A stretch of DNA of 64,000 bases from Streptomyces althioticus (GTDB taxonomy: Bacteria; Actinomycetota; Actinomycetes; Streptomycetales; Streptomycetaceae). The notes beneath the pieces were generated by a model that was not told the origin of the DNA, made no database searches, and saw only the letters and a list, made by a program, of their open reading frames with translations. A program made the translations under genes and the position numbers. The DNA lies in NCBI GenBank assembly GCA_014649355.1, contig BMSW01000002.1, positions 186,001-250,000 of the forward strand, in the 5' to 3' direction. Position 1 is the first letter of the stretch; each line of letters starts with the position of its first letter. This document shows positions 43,598 through 53,023 of this stretch, in pieces.

Positions 43598-43948
43598 CCG
43601 GTCGAGCCGGAGGCTGTCGCCGGCCGGGTGTGAGGCTGCCGGAGTCGCGGGCCCCGTCTTCGCCTGGCGGCTGACGCCGAACGGCCCCGCCGAGGAGCCG
43701 GTGCGTCGCCGCAACGGCCTCCGGCCCCGCGTGCGTACCGTCCAGCACGCCCTCGACGGCGCTGTCGCACGGCCGCCGGAACACCTCGGCCGGCGGGCCG
43801 CCGAGGAGGCGACCTGGTCAGCGTCGCGCAGATGACGCCGGCCGTCGACAAGCCGGATGAGAGAGGGTGAGCGTCGGTCCCTGGACGAGGGGTACTGGGG
43901 ATTCGTTGCCCACGTTCACTTCCCGGTCAGGGGCAGGTGGAGGCCCGC
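43598..43948. other. Intergenic region before the PAS-PP2C gene
   Basis: 351 bp without a supported gene. It carries a sigma-B-like promoter near its right end (43871-43895). Confidence 0.4.
43871..43895 (+). promoter_or_regulatory. Candidate sigma-B-type promoter
   Basis: GCGT-N15-GGGTAC fits the Streptomyces sigma-B consensus GNNT-N14-16-GGGTAC/T and ends 53 bp before ATG 43949. The downstream product is an RsbU/OsaC-like phosphatase, the type that feeds back on sigma-B. Confidence 0.42.
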
Positions 43949-45961
43949 ATGAGGCTGGAGATGTTCGATCCCGCTCCGATCGGTGTGGTGTTCACCCGAG
44001 GGCCGGAGCACCGACTCGCGTACACCAACGCCGTCTACCGGAAGACCTTCGGCGACTTCGCTGGGCCGGCCCCTCCGGCGCACCTTTCCCGACCTCGCGC
44101 AGTCCGGCTATTTCGACATCTTCGACCGGGTCCTCGCCACCGGTGAGGCCGAGGTGCTCACGGCCGTTCCCATCGACCTCGACTTCGCGGACTCGCCACG
44201 GGAGGAGACGCGCTACTTCACGTTCAGCATCTCCCGGGCCACGGTGAGTGACGGGAGTCGTGGTGTGCTGGGCGTGATCGTGGAAACGACTGAGCAGGTG
44301 ACTGCCGCACGGCGGATCCGTGTCCTGTCCGAGGAGCGGCGCCGCGCACTGCTGCGCTACCGCAGCCTGGTGCGCGCCGGGTCCGAGATGGTGTGGGTGA
44401 CGGGCCCGGAAGGCGGTGTGACCGAGCCGAGCCCGGGCTGGCAGCGGGTCACCGGGCAGAGCTGGGAGGAGCTCCGCGACGACGGATGGATCGACGCGGT
44501 CCATCCCGACGACCGCGCCTCCGTCATCGAGCGGTGGAGCCGCACCCTGCGGGAGGTGCAGCCGCGCTTCACCCACACCTACCGGTTGCGGCTGGCCACG
44601 GGCGGCTACCGGCACTTCGCCGTCGACGCCGCGCCGGTCCGCGACGGGGACACGGTGATCGAGTGGATAGGCACGTGCCGGGACGTCGAGCAGGAGTGGC
44701 AGGAGGCCCGCCGGGAGAGGCTGCTGGCCCGGGCCACCGCCGTGACCGCGGACACCGCCCGGCCGGACGAGATGCTCGCCGCCCTCACTGCGGTGATCGT
44801 GCCCGAGTTGGCCGACAACTGCACCTCCTACCTTCTTCCCCAGGCCCTGCACCGCACGCCGGGGACCGCCCTGACCGCCGAACGCGTCGCCGCCGTGCCC
44901 CGCCAGCACCCTCCTCCCCCGCCCCGCACCACGCCGAGCACCTGGGCCCGGACAGCGCCCTCGTCCGCGCCGCCGACCTGCGCCGCCCGGTCCACGCCGT
45001 CTTCCCGCCCGGCTCACCACCGCCCGATATCGCCCTGCCGGGCACCGAACCCTGGCTGGCGCCCGACGCCAACAGCGTCGTCCTGCTTCCGGTCGTCGTC
45101 GACGGCACCACCGCCGCCCTGGTCGTCGCCTGCGTCAACGGCGACCGCCCACCCCTCGGTCAATCGGAGATCAGTCTGCTGCAGACGCTCCTGGAACGGG
45201 CCCACACCCCCTTGAGCAACGCCCTGGAGTACCAGCGGACCCGGCAGGTGGCGCTCGCCCTCCAGCACAGCCTGCTCACCGAGCCGCCGGACGTCCCCGG
45301 CCTCGACATCGCCGTCCGCTACCGGCCCAGCAGCTCGGCCGCCGAAGTCGGCGGCGACTGGTACGACTCCTTCGTGCTGCGCGACGGCGCCACCGTCCTC
45401 ACCGTCGGTGACGTCGCGGGCCACGACCTGCCCGCCGCGGTCACCATGAGCCAATTGCGCAACATGCTGCGCGGACTCGCCCTCGACCGTGAGGAACCCA
45501 CCGGCGAGATGCTGCGGCGCCTGGACACATCCATACAGACCCTGTACCTCGAGTGCACCGCCACCTGCGTCCTGGCCCGCATCGAACGCCCGGCGCCGGG
45601 CCGCTTGCAGCTCCACTACTCCGCGGCGGGACATCCCCCGCCGCTGCTCGTCGAGGCGGAGGGCACCGCACACTTCCTGGACGAGGGCCGCTCCCCGATG
45701 CTCGGCCTGCTCCCCGACCCCCGCCACGGCACTGCCGTCCACCCCCTGCCCCCCGGTTCCACGCTGCTGCTGTACACCGACGGGCTGGTAGAACGCCGGA
45801 ACGAGGACCTCACCGACGGACTGGACCGGCTGCGCCGTCATGCCTCAACCGCGGCCCGGCGCCCACTGGCACCCTTCTGCGACGAATTGCTCGCCGGAAT
45901 GCTGACCGCCGACAACGACGACGACACGGCGCTGGTGGCCCTGCGCCTGTCCGTGCCGTAG
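43949..45961 (+). pseudogene. PAS-PAS-GAF-PP2C (SpoIIE-type) phosphatase with two frameshifts
   Basis: The joined product is about 670 aa: a PAS-like sensor (IGVVFTRGPEHRLAYTNAVY), a second PAS (VWVTGPEGGVTEPSPGWQRV), a GAF-like region and a PP2C/SpoIIE domain (VGGDWYDSFVLRDGATVLTV, VGDVAGHDLPAA, YTDGLVERRNEDL, DDDTALVALRL) with all metal-site Asp present. Frame 1 breaks at 44063-44065 (an extra G in GGG), frame 2 in the C-rich stretch 44890-44935. Such enzymes (RsbU, OsaC) dephosphorylate anti-sigma antagonists. Either a recent pseudogene or sequence errors. Confidence 0.8.
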
Positions 45962-46327
45962 CGCCCACCCGCCGTCTCCGCCACGAGCAACTCGGGAATG
46001 CCGGGGGCTCGCGGCCCGGCACTCCAGGCGTCGTCTTCGCCAGGCCCCGTGCGACGTCGCGGACGGAAGTCTCACCCGCATGCGGGCCGTCCACGATCCG
46101 GAGGCTGCGGTCGTCGGCCAAGGCCGACCGGGGGCGGGGCCGTCCCAGGGAGCGGGTGAGGCGGCGGACGTCGACCCGTCCGACAGCGCTTACCGGTCCC
46201 GTGCTGTTCAGCAGCTCATGCCCGAGGCCGACGACAGCCTTCCGCCAGGAGGGCGGGGGACGGCGGCCCGAGGTACCGGTCCGTCTGCTGCTCGCTCGCG
46301 CGCCTGACGTGGTCCGACGTGCGGGTC
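45962..46327. other. Noncoding stretch
   Basis: 366 bp between the PAS-PP2C and DUF1540 3' ends. No gene or hairpin recognised. Confidence 0.3.
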
Positions 46328-46630
46328 TCACGTCCGCTCGTAGGTGAGGCAGTTCACCTGCTCGTGCTCGAGGCCCACGGTGATGGCCGGGGCGTGGCAC
46401 TCGAGTCCGCTGTTGTGGCGGCAGTCGGCCATCTTGCACGCGCCGACCCTGCCGGTGGTCGACGGTTCACCGCCCTCGAGGTCGGCGCCCATGAACGTGT
46501 CGCAGACGGAACTGTCGAGGTCGCCCACGGTGATCGCCGCGGCGTGGCACGTGTGGTCGTGGTTGTACGCGCAGCCCTCGGCCGCGCATTCGCTGATGAC
46601 GGGCAGCTGCATGACGGGTGTGGCTGTCAT
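46328..46630 (-). CDS. Small protein with two DUF1540 Cys/His motifs
   Basis: 100 aa with two copies of the DUF1540 motif: CAAEGCAYNHDHTCHAAAIT (then VCDTF) and CKMADCRHNSGLECHAPAIT (then NCLTY). Each has four Cys and one or more His, suitable for binding zinc or an iron-sulfur centre. Function is unknown. AGAAGGG lies 10 nt before ATG 46630. It is convergent with the PAS-PP2C gene. Confidence 0.85.
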   Translation of the reverse strand: MTATPVMQLPVISECAAEGCAYNHDHTCHAAAITVGDLDSSVCDTFMGADLEGGEPSTTGRVGACKMADCRHNSGLECHAPAITVGLEHEQVNCLTYERT

Positions 46631-46843
46631 GGCGGATCGCCCTTCTCGTGAGGTCGTGCGGAGCGTCCGGAGCAGTCGGTGCTTCCGGAGCCCTCGGTGC
46701 TGTCGGCAGCCCTCGGCGCTTTCGGCGCTGCATCCGTCCGGGCCGGCCGCTCACGGAACGCTCCTCTCCTGTCTTCCACTGTCCGCGACGGCACCGGGCT
46801 GCGCATGTCCACAGGGTGCCGGCGACGGTCGGCGCCCCGCGGG

Positions 46844-47269
46844 CTATGTGCCGTGCAGGTGCGTGCTCAGGCGTGACAGGAGGGGCAGCGCCGCCTCGAG
46901 CGTCCTGCGTTCGTCGGCGTCGAGGACGGTGTTGATCGCGGCGCCGAGCCAGTCGGCGCGCCGTCGGCGTTCGTCGGCCAGACGGTCGCGTCCCGCCTGC
47001 GTGAGGTGGAGCAGGAACTTGCGCCCGTCGCCGGGGTGGGCCTCGGCCCGGACGAAGTTCCGGGCCAGGAGGTCTTTGACGGTCTTGGCGGCCGATTGGT
47101 GGGTGACTCCGCGCTGTTGGGCGATCTCGGCGGTGGTCAGCGGGCCGCCGCGGTCCAGGTAGCCCAGGACGGCGGACTCGCCGGGCGGCATCGTGTCGGC
47201 GGCGCGCACGGTGCGGACGAGTCCGCCGATGGTCAGGCGGAGTTCCTCGGCCAGTTGTTTGTCGTCCAT
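46844..47269 (-). CDS. MarR-family regulator
   Basis: 141 aa with a winged helix (LTTAEIAQQRGVTHQSAAKT recognition, RAEAHPGDGRKFLLHLT wing). Divergent from the metallo-beta-lactamase gene with only 77 bp between, and probably its repressor. ATG 47269 is assumed; a TTG at 47296 would add nine residues. Confidence 0.85.
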   Translation of the reverse strand: MDDKQLAEELRLTIGGLVRTVRAADTMPPGESAVLGYLDRGGPLTTAEIAQQRGVTHQSAAKTVKDLLARNFVRAEAHPGDGRKFLLHLTQAGRDRLADERRRRADWLGAAINTVLDADERRTLEAALPLLSRLSTHLHGT

Positions 47270-47280
47270 GACCGCCACTT

Positions 47281-47330
47281 TACCTGCTTCTATCAATTGA
47301 GTTGTACAGTCTAGTTGTAGATACTCGCAC
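47281..47330. promoter_or_regulatory. AT-rich divergent promoter with MarR-like dyads
   Basis: An unusually AT-rich stretch for this DNA with TCAATTGA, a perfect 8-bp palindrome, and two GTTGTA repeats (47302, 47323). Likely binding site of the adjacent MarR protein. Confidence 0.45.
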
Positions 47331-47346
47331 GCTCGGAAGGCCCCTC

Positions 47347-47991
47347 GTGAAGCTCACCAAGCACGCCCATGCCTGCGTCACGCTCGAGAAGGACGACACC
47401 CGGCTGGTCGTCGACCCCGGTGCGTTCACCCCGGACGCCGCTGAAGCCGTCGCCCGGGCTCACGCCGTGCTGATCACCCACGAACACTTCGACCACTTCG
47501 ACGAACAGGTCGTCGCCGCCGCGCTTCAGGCGCGGCCCGAGCTGGAGGTCTACGGCACCGCCGCCGTCGCGGCCGCCCTCGGCAGCCACGGCGGGCGTGT
47601 GCACGTCGTCGCCGCGGGTGACACCTTCAGCGTGGGGTCCGTCCCGGTCAGCGTCCACGGCCACCGGCATGCGCGGATCCACCCCGACATCCCGTGCCCC
47701 GACAACGTCGGCTACCTCCTGGACGACGGTGCCGTCCACCATCCCGGCGACGCCTACAGCGTGCCCGACGCCCCCGTGCGCACCCTGCTGCTGCCGACCA
47801 GCGGCCCCTGGACCAAGCTCGGTGAGGCCGCCGACTACGTCCGCGCCGTCAAGCCCGAGCGTGTCGTCGAAATCCACGAACTCATGCTCAGCGACCTGGG
47901 CCGGCAGTCCACCGCGAATCTGCTCGGCGAGAACGGGCTGACCGGCATTCCGATCGAGCGCCTCGAGCCCGGGGCCGACGTTCAGGTGTGA
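47347..47991 (+). CDS. Metallo-beta-lactamase-fold metal-dependent hydrolase (UlaG-like)
   Basis: 214 aa starting at GTG 47347 with GGAAGG 7 nt upstream. Metal-binding motif THEHFDHFD, then HGHRHA and NVGYLLDDG-AVHHPGDAY. Related to L-ascorbate-6-phosphate lactonase-like enzymes that often hydrolyse lactones or phosphodiesters. Controlled by the divergent MarR. A lactonase near butyrolactone-type regulators is suggestive but unproven. Confidence 0.87.
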   Translation: MKLTKHAHACVTLEKDDTRLVVDPGAFTPDAAEAVARAHAVLITHEHFDHFDEQVVAAALQARPELEVYGTAAVAAALGSHGGRVHVVAAGDTFSVGSVPVSVHGHRHARIHPDIPCPDNVGYLLDDGAVHHPGDAYSVPDAPVRTLLLPTSGPWTKLGEAADYVRAVKPERVVEIHELMLSDLGRQSTANLLGENGLTGIPIERLEPGADVQV

Positions 47992-48302
47992 GACTCCCCG
48001 GCGCGTGCGACGAGCGTCCGGGTCTCTTCCGGCGCCACGGTCACCGTGCGCTCGGCGCACAGCAACCCCGTCGCCGGTCAGCTCCGCTGCGGGACGACGG
48101 CCACCGGGCAGGCGGCGTGGTGCAGCAGCGCGTGGGCCACCTGGCCGAGTCGCAGTCCCATGTGACCGTGCCCGGAGCTCGGCCGCCGTACGGTTCGCCT
48201 TCCGCGAGGCCGAGGAGACACGTCCGGGACACCTCGCCCATCTCCCTCGCCGCGCGGGTCTCGCGGGCGCCGTGGAGGGCGTCATGGACGGCGAGACCGG
48301 GC
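47992..48302. other. Intergenic region with USP remnant
   Basis: 311 bp with no intact gene; most of it is the decayed USP sequence described separately. Confidence 0.4.
48078..48290 (-). pseudogene. Remnant of a universal stress protein gene
   Basis: The 3' end reads SSGHGHMGLRLGQVAHALLH followed by HAACPVAVV and a stop at 48078, the classical C-terminus of a UspA domain. Further upstream a shifted frame (RETRAAREMGEVSRTCLL) probably holds the preceding helix. The N-terminal part is lost. It lies directly downstream of DUF1918 copy B, where the functional copy once formed an operon or was part of the duplicated segment. Confidence 0.65.
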
Positions 48303-49238
48303 TCAGCGGCGAGCCGACTGATCGGCAGGCGTGATGCGCTTGCCGGTGAGGCGCGTGGGCCGGACGGACACCCATGTGTCGCGTGTCCCGCCCGCCCACG
48401 GTTCGGTGTGGGCGCGCCGGGCGAGGTCCCGTAGGGCGTCGGGGTCGGTGACGGTGGTCGCGGGGCCGACGGCGAGGACGCTCCAGCCCTGGCTCATCGC
48501 CTCGTCGACGTGGTCGACCTCGAAGGCGACCTCGTTGCCGGCCGCCGCGGCAGGCACGGAGCCGGGCCTCGTACGGAAGACGATCGCGTCGTCCACGACC
48601 TCGTAGTTGACCGGGACGACCGCGGGGCGTCCGTCGGGCGCCGTCACGGCGACGCGTCCCACGCCGTGCGTGGACAGCAGCCGCCGGCACTCCTCCTGGT
48701 CGAGGTCGTTCAGGCGCGGGTGCAGCAGGGCGTGGCCCTGGCCGGGCGGCCGGTCGACGCCTCCGCCGCGGAGCGAGGCGGCGGTGGTGTCGAGCGCGGC
48801 GGCCAGGGCCAAGAGGGTCGCCGTGGACGGGTCGGAAGGCTGCTGCTCGAGGTACGTCAGGTACTGGGGCGAGATACGGGCCCGGCGCGCGGTCTCCTCG
48901 CGGCTGAGTCCTCGCCGGCGGCGCTCCTCGGCCACCCGGCGGCCGACGTCGCCCGGGTCGGGCCTGCCCGGCGCCCGCGTCGCGGAGGTCCCGGGCATCG
49001 CGGCGTTCTCCCCGACGGTGTCCGTCGCGGAGGGCGCATCGTCCGCTTCCGCTTCCAGGTGCTCGATGTGCGCGTCGGGGCCGGGGAACACGAGCGTCAC
49101 GTCGTCCGTGTCCGACCAGCGCACGTCGTAGGGAGGTGTTCCGTCCTCGTGGTGGAGTCCGATGATCTCGCCGTCGCGCCTGACGACGCCGGTGGCCGGG
49201 CTTTCGACGACGAGCCGGTCGCCGAGGTGAGCGTGCAT
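48303..49238 (-). CDS. DUF1918-HTH-PNPOx three-domain protein (copy B)
   Basis: 311-aa paralogue of 6142-7047 with the same order: DUF1918 (LGDRLVVESPATGVVRRDGE), XRE-type HTH (LSREETARRARISPQYLTYL) and PNPOx-like barrel (GRVAVTAPDGRPAVVPVNYE). The linker between DUF1918 and HTH is longer and acidic. Start ATG 49238. Like copy A it is read on the minus strand downstream of a TetR/HAD module. Confidence 0.85.
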   Translation of the reverse strand: MHAHLGDRLVVESPATGVVRRDGEIIGLHHEDGTPPYDVRWSDTDDVTLVFPGPDAHIEHLEAEADDAPSATDTVGENAAMPGTSATRAPGRPDPGDVGRRVAEERRRRGLSREETARRARISPQYLTYLEQQPSDPSTATLLALAAALDTTAASLRGGGVDRPPGQGHALLHPRLNDLDQEECRRLLSTHGVGRVAVTAPDGRPAVVPVNYEVVDDAIVFRTRPGSVPAAAAGNEVAFEVDHVDEAMSQGWSVLAVGPATTVTDPDALRDLARRAHTEPWAGGTRDTWVSVRPTRLTGKRITPADQSARR

Positions 49239-49270
49239 GTCCGCTGCCCCTCTTCCGGAGTGGTCCTGTT

Positions 49271-49289
49271 TCCAACGTGCCACGGGCGG
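49271..49289 (-). promoter_or_regulatory. Conserved upstream block of DUF1918 gene (copy B)
   Basis: TCCAACGTGCCACGG recurs 33 bp upstream of the start, as in copy A, with both flanking sequences different. A conserved promoter or operator is likely. Confidence 0.4.
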
Positions 49290-49418
49290 TACGCCGTCGC
49301 ACGGCACGGCCGGCCCGCGACCGCGACCGCGAGTAGGTGGCGTCCGCCCGCATATGCAACGGCCGGCCGGTGGCCGACCCCAGTGGGCTCGCCCACACCG
49401 TGTGCTGCCGTCCGCCTG

Positions 49419-50021
49419 TCACCGGTGGAAACGGCCCGCCCACAAGGGCTCGACCCGCTCCCACTCGGCGTCCCACTGCGCGTACCTCCTGCGGTCCAGG
49501 GCGTGGCGTGCGCCCACGTGCGCCACGAACACCGCGGCGCCCACGCCGGCCGCCGCCGCGCCGCCCGCGAACCAGCCGGTGGACAGGGCCTGGTTCCGGG
49601 TCATCGGCGGCCCGGTGACGTCACCGTCGCGGGTCACCCACACCCGCACCGCGGAGCCCTCCCGCGTGTCGGGCTTCACCGGGGTGGTGCCCGTCCGCAC
49701 GGTTCCGTCGTCGTCGGTCCAGCGGATCTCCGCCTGTTCCTTCGCCGTGGCGCCGACGTTGTCGTCGACCGACTCCACCGAGGCGTCCACCTCGTACCGC
49801 TCGGCCGACTGGGTCTGCACGGTGCGCAGTGCCGACTGGTAGGCGCTCTGTCCCGCGCCGAGCGCGGCGGCGGGAAGGCCCAGAGCGAGGACCAGCAGCA
49901 GGAAGCAGCCGAACCAGGACTCGAAGCGGTCGGACGGACGCCGCAGCGGGTTCGCCGTCCCGGGGGTGCGTTCCCGGTGCGACGGCGGCGGTCCGGACGG
50001 ACGCGGATCGCGTGCGCTCAT
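49419..50021 (-). CDS. Rv1733c-like two-helix membrane protein
   Basis: 200 aa. NPLRRPSDRFESW leads into a membrane helix (FGCFLLLVLALGLPAAALGA), then an extracytoplasmic domain (TAKEQAEIRWTDDDGTVRTG, VWVTRDGDVTGPP) and a second helix (GWFAGGAAAAGVGAAVFVAH). The layout and the NPL-x-R-x-(S/T)DR-E start match Mycobacterium Rv1733c, a strongly hypoxia-induced DosR-regulon membrane protein of unknown function. GGAGGG lies 7 nt before ATG 50021. Confidence 0.82.
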   Translation of the reverse strand: MSARDPRPSGPPPSHRERTPGTANPLRRPSDRFESWFGCFLLLVLALGLPAAALGAGQSAYQSALRTVQTQSAERYEVDASVESVDDNVGATAKEQAEIRWTDDDGTVRTGTTPVKPDTREGSAVRVWVTRDGDVTGPPMTRNQALSTGWFAGGAAAAGVGAAVFVAHVGARHALDRRRYAQWDAEWERVEPLWAGRFHR

Positions 50022-50123
50022 GACTCGCCCTCCAGCAGGTCGCCGGCCGGCCCCCCTCGTCCTTCTCCCACCCTGAAGGAAGAGGGCATGTCGGGCACAG
50101 GGCCGAAGGTCCCCGGACGGCGT

Positions 50124-50137
50124 GGGGACCGGTCCCC
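50124..50137. promoter_or_regulatory. DosR/OsdR-box-like palindrome
   Basis: GGGGACCGGTCCCC is a perfect 14-bp palindrome in the divergent promoter of the Rv1733c-like and kinase genes. It matches the GGGAC-N4-GTCCC core of the mycobacterial DosR box. Both flanking genes are homologues of DosR-regulon genes. Confidence 0.6.
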
Positions 50138-50312
50138 TGTCGGCGGGACGCGGAGGCCGAGAGGCCCGTGGCCGGCGGGTGCCCGACCGCGGTACCTCTT
50201 GAATCAGAAGGCCGTTACGCGTGCCGGTGAGGCGCGTGGGATCCACGGCGGAAGTGACCGGGGTCCGCGTCCCTCCCCGCACCAGCCACCCACCGAGCCG
50301 GAGGGTACCGCC

Positions 50313-51833
50313 ATGTGGTCGATCGCCGCCATGGAGCCGGGCCGCCCCCGTGCGGAGGTGTGCGAGACGCACACCTCCGTCCTGTTCTTCGCGGGAGACC
50401 GCGTCTACAAGCTGAAGAAGCCCGTCGACCTGGGGTTCCTGGACTGGACGACGGTGCCGGCGCGCCGGGGGGCGTGCGAGCGGGAGGTGGAGCTGAACCG
50501 CCGCTTCTCCCCCGACGTGTATCTGGGGCCTGGCGAGCTGCGCGAGCCCGGCTCCCGCGGGCCGGAGCCGCTCGTGGTGATGCGCCGCATGCCCGTGGAA
50601 CGGCGCCTGTCCCGTCTGGTGCGGGAGGGCGCGGACGTCGACGACGTCCTGCGGTCGGTCGCGCGGCAGCTCGCGGCCTGGCACGCGCGTGCGCCCAGAG
50701 GCCCCGAGGTGGACGAGCAGGGAACCCGGGACGCCCTCGCCTCGCGCTGGGAGGACAGCTTCCGGCAGGTGCGGGAGCTGGCCGGGGACGGCGGGCCGCC
50801 GGACGAGGTGCCGGAGGTGGAGCGGCTGGTGCGTCGCTATCTGACGGGGCGCAAGCCGCTGTTCGACGCGCGGATCGAGCAGGGCCGGGTGGTCGACGGG
50901 CACGGCGATCTCCTCGCCGAGGACATCTTCTGCCTCGACGACGGGCCGCGCCTGCTCGACTGCCTGGAGTTCGACGACCGTCTGCGTCATGTCGACGGCC
51001 TGGACGACGCCGCGTTCCTCGCCATGGACCTGGAGCGGCTCGGCGCGCCTCAGGCTGCGGCGTACTTCCTCGCGCGGTACGGCGAGTTCTCGGGTGACCC
51101 GGCGCCGTCGTCGTTGCGGCACCACTACGTCGCCTACCGCGCGTTCGTCCGCGCCAAGGTGTCCCTCATCCAGGCACGTCAGGGCGCTCCGGACGCGGAG
51201 ACGGCGTTCCGGCGGCTGGTCTCCACGACACTGCGGCATCTGCGGACCGCGGCCGTCGGCCTGACGCTCGTCGGCGGTCTGCCGGGCAGCGGCAAGTCGA
51301 CCTTGGCGGGGGCGCTCGCGGACCGGCTGGGGGTCACCCTGCTCAGCAGTGACCGGCTGCGCAAGGAGCTGGCGGGCATCCCGGCGGACCGGTCCGCAGC
51401 GGCGGGGTACCGCGAGGGGATCTACACGCCGGAATGGACGGCGAAGACGTACGCGACGCTGCTCGACCGCGCGAGGGTCCTGCTGTCCGCCGGGGAGTCC
51501 GTCGTGCTGGACGCCACCTGGTCCGACGCCGCCCAGCGGGAGGCCGCGCACCGCGTCGCCGAGCGGGCGCACGCCGATCTGGTCGCGCTGCGCTGCCACG
51601 CGCCGGACGGTGTGGCGACGGCACGGCTCGACGCGCGTACGTCGGGGCCCTCCGACGCCGACGCCTCGGTCGCCGCGGCGATGCGGGCCGCGGAGGCGCC
51701 GTGGCCGGAGGCCGTCCGGGTCGACACCGGCGGTGCGCTGGGCGCCGCTGTGGAGCAGGCCATGGCCGCCGTACGGCCATGGGGCACGGCGCAGGCTCCG
51801 GTGTTCCGGCGGCCGTACATGGAGCCCGGCTGA
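50313..51833 (+). CDS. APH-AAA bifunctional kinase (Rv2004c-like)
   Basis: 506 aa. The N-terminal part (1 to about 290) has the aminoglycoside-phosphotransferase-like fold with VDGHGDLLAEDIFC and LLDCLEFDDRLR in place of HGDLH/IDWE. The C-terminal part (about 310-490) is an ATPase/kinase with Walker A GGLPGSGKST (about residue 321) and DATW. This two-domain protein is the counterpart of DosR-regulon Rv2004c. Substrate unknown. Start ATG 50313 has GGAGGGT upstream. Confidence 0.87.
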   Translation: MWSIAAMEPGRPRAEVCETHTSVLFFAGDRVYKLKKPVDLGFLDWTTVPARRGACEREVELNRRFSPDVYLGPGELREPGSRGPEPLVVMRRMPVERRLSRLVREGADVDDVLRSVARQLAAWHARAPRGPEVDEQGTRDALASRWEDSFRQVRELAGDGGPPDEVPEVERLVRRYLTGRKPLFDARIEQGRVVDGHGDLLAEDIFCLDDGPRLLDCLEFDDRLRHVDGLDDAAFLAMDLERLGAPQAAAYFLARYGEFSGDPAPSSLRHHYVAYRAFVRAKVSLIQARQGAPDAETAFRRLVSTTLRHLRTAAVGLTLVGGLPGSGKSTLAGALADRLGVTLLSSDRLRKELAGIPADRSAAAGYREGIYTPEWTAKTYATLLDRARVLLSAGESVVLDATWSDAAQREAAHRVAERAHADLVALRCHAPDGVATARLDARTSGPSDADASVAAAMRAAEAPWPEAVRVDTGGALGAAVEQAMAAVRPWGTAQAPVFRRPYMEPG

Positions 51834-51893
51834 CGGCGGCGCGCTGCCGTGCCGGCGTCGTCGACAAGCAAGGGCGCGGCCCGCGTCCCGGTT

Positions 51894-51913
51894 GCCCGGG
51901 GGCTCCCCCGGGC
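51894..51913. terminator. Hairpin terminator
   Basis: GCCCGGGGG and CCCCCGGGC form a 9-bp perfect stem with a 2-nt centre between the kinase and alcohol dehydrogenase genes. Confidence 0.6.
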
Positions 51914-51957
51914 GACGGTGGACAGGGGCGGCCGCGCCGTCAGGGAGTGGATGGAGC

Positions 51958-52986
51958 ATGCGAGCCCTCGTCTACCACGGTCCCGGACGCATCTCCTGGG
52001 ACACCGTGCCGGATCCCGTGATCGAGGATCCCCGTGACGCCGTCGTGCGTGTCGAGACCGCGACGGTCTGCGGCACCGACCTGCACATCCTGAACGGTGA
52101 TCTGGCCGAGGTGACGGCGGGCATGGTCCTCGGCCACGAGGCCGTCGGCGAGGTCGTCGAGACGGGCGACGACGTCGAACGACTGCACCCGGGCAACCGG
52201 GTCGTGGTCTCGTCCGTGTCCGCCTGCGGCCGCTGCGGGCCGTGCCGCGACCGCATGTTCGGACAGTGCCGCGGGGGCGGCGGGTGGATGCTGGGCCATC
52301 TCGTCCACGGCACCCAGGCCGAGTACGTGCGGGTGCCGTTCGCCGATCACTCGACGCACCGTCTGCCGTTCTCCCCGTCGCCCGACGAGGCGGTGCTGCT
52401 CGCGGAGGTCCTCCCCACCGCCTACGAGGTGGGCGTGCGCAACGGTGAGGTCGGGCCGGGCGACACCGTGGTCGTGGTGGGAGCGGGGCCCGTCGGTCTC
52501 GCCACGGTGGCGCTCGCGCGGCTCTGCTCGCCGCGCAGGATCGTCGCGGTGGACCTGTCCGTCGCGCGGCTGGAGGCGGCGGTGGACATGGGCGCCGACG
52601 CGGCCGAGGTGCCGGGGCGGATGATCGCCGAGCTGTACGAGGGGCCTGGCGCCGACGTCGTGGTCGAGGCGTCGGGCGAGCCGGAGGGTTTTGTGCTGTG
52701 CACCCGCGCCGTGCGCGCCGGCGGCCACATCGCCGTCATCGGCACGCCGGGCCGGTCCGCGACGCTGCACCTCGAGTCCCTGTGGCGCAAGAACGTGACC
52801 ATCAGCACCGGCCAGGTCGACACCTCGTCGGCGCCCTGGCTGATGGGGCTGCTGAGGTTCGGGCGCCTTCAGGTGTCCCCGCTGATCACCCACTCGTTCG
52901 AACTGGACCGGGCGGTGGAGGCCTACGAGGTGTTCGCCAAGGGCACGGAGTCGGGGGCGCTGAAGGTCGCGCTGCGTCAGGGATGA
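51958..52986 (+). CDS. Zinc-dependent alcohol dehydrogenase family protein
   Basis: 342 aa. The catalytic-zinc site CGTDLHI and GHEAVGEV, the structural-zinc Cys cluster CGRCGPCRDRMFGQC, and the cofactor site VVVGAGPVGLATVAL define a medium-chain dehydrogenase. S. coelicolor keeps a similar enzyme in the OsdR-controlled region. It may regenerate NAD+ or detoxify aldehydes under oxygen limitation. Start ATG 51958 follows GGGAG at a long spacing. Confidence 0.9.
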   Translation: MRALVYHGPGRISWDTVPDPVIEDPRDAVVRVETATVCGTDLHILNGDLAEVTAGMVLGHEAVGEVVETGDDVERLHPGNRVVVSSVSACGRCGPCRDRMFGQCRGGGGWMLGHLVHGTQAEYVRVPFADHSTHRLPFSPSPDEAVLLAEVLPTAYEVGVRNGEVGPGDTVVVVGAGPVGLATVALARLCSPRRIVAVDLSVARLEAAVDMGADAAEVPGRMIAELYEGPGADVVVEASGEPEGFVLCTRAVRAGGHIAVIGTPGRSATLHLESLWRKNVTISTGQVDTSSAPWLMGLLRFGRLQVSPLITHSFELDRAVEAYEVFAKGTESGALKVALRQG

Positions 52987-53023
52987 GGGGGATGCGCACG
53001 GCGGGGGCCGGGTGGAGCTGTTA

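Noticed and set aside
48510..50312. Plus-strand frame extending the kinase gene upstream by 600 codons
   Set aside because: Crosses the antisense DUF1918 and Rv1733c-like genes; the kinase has its own ribosome site and conserved start at 50313.
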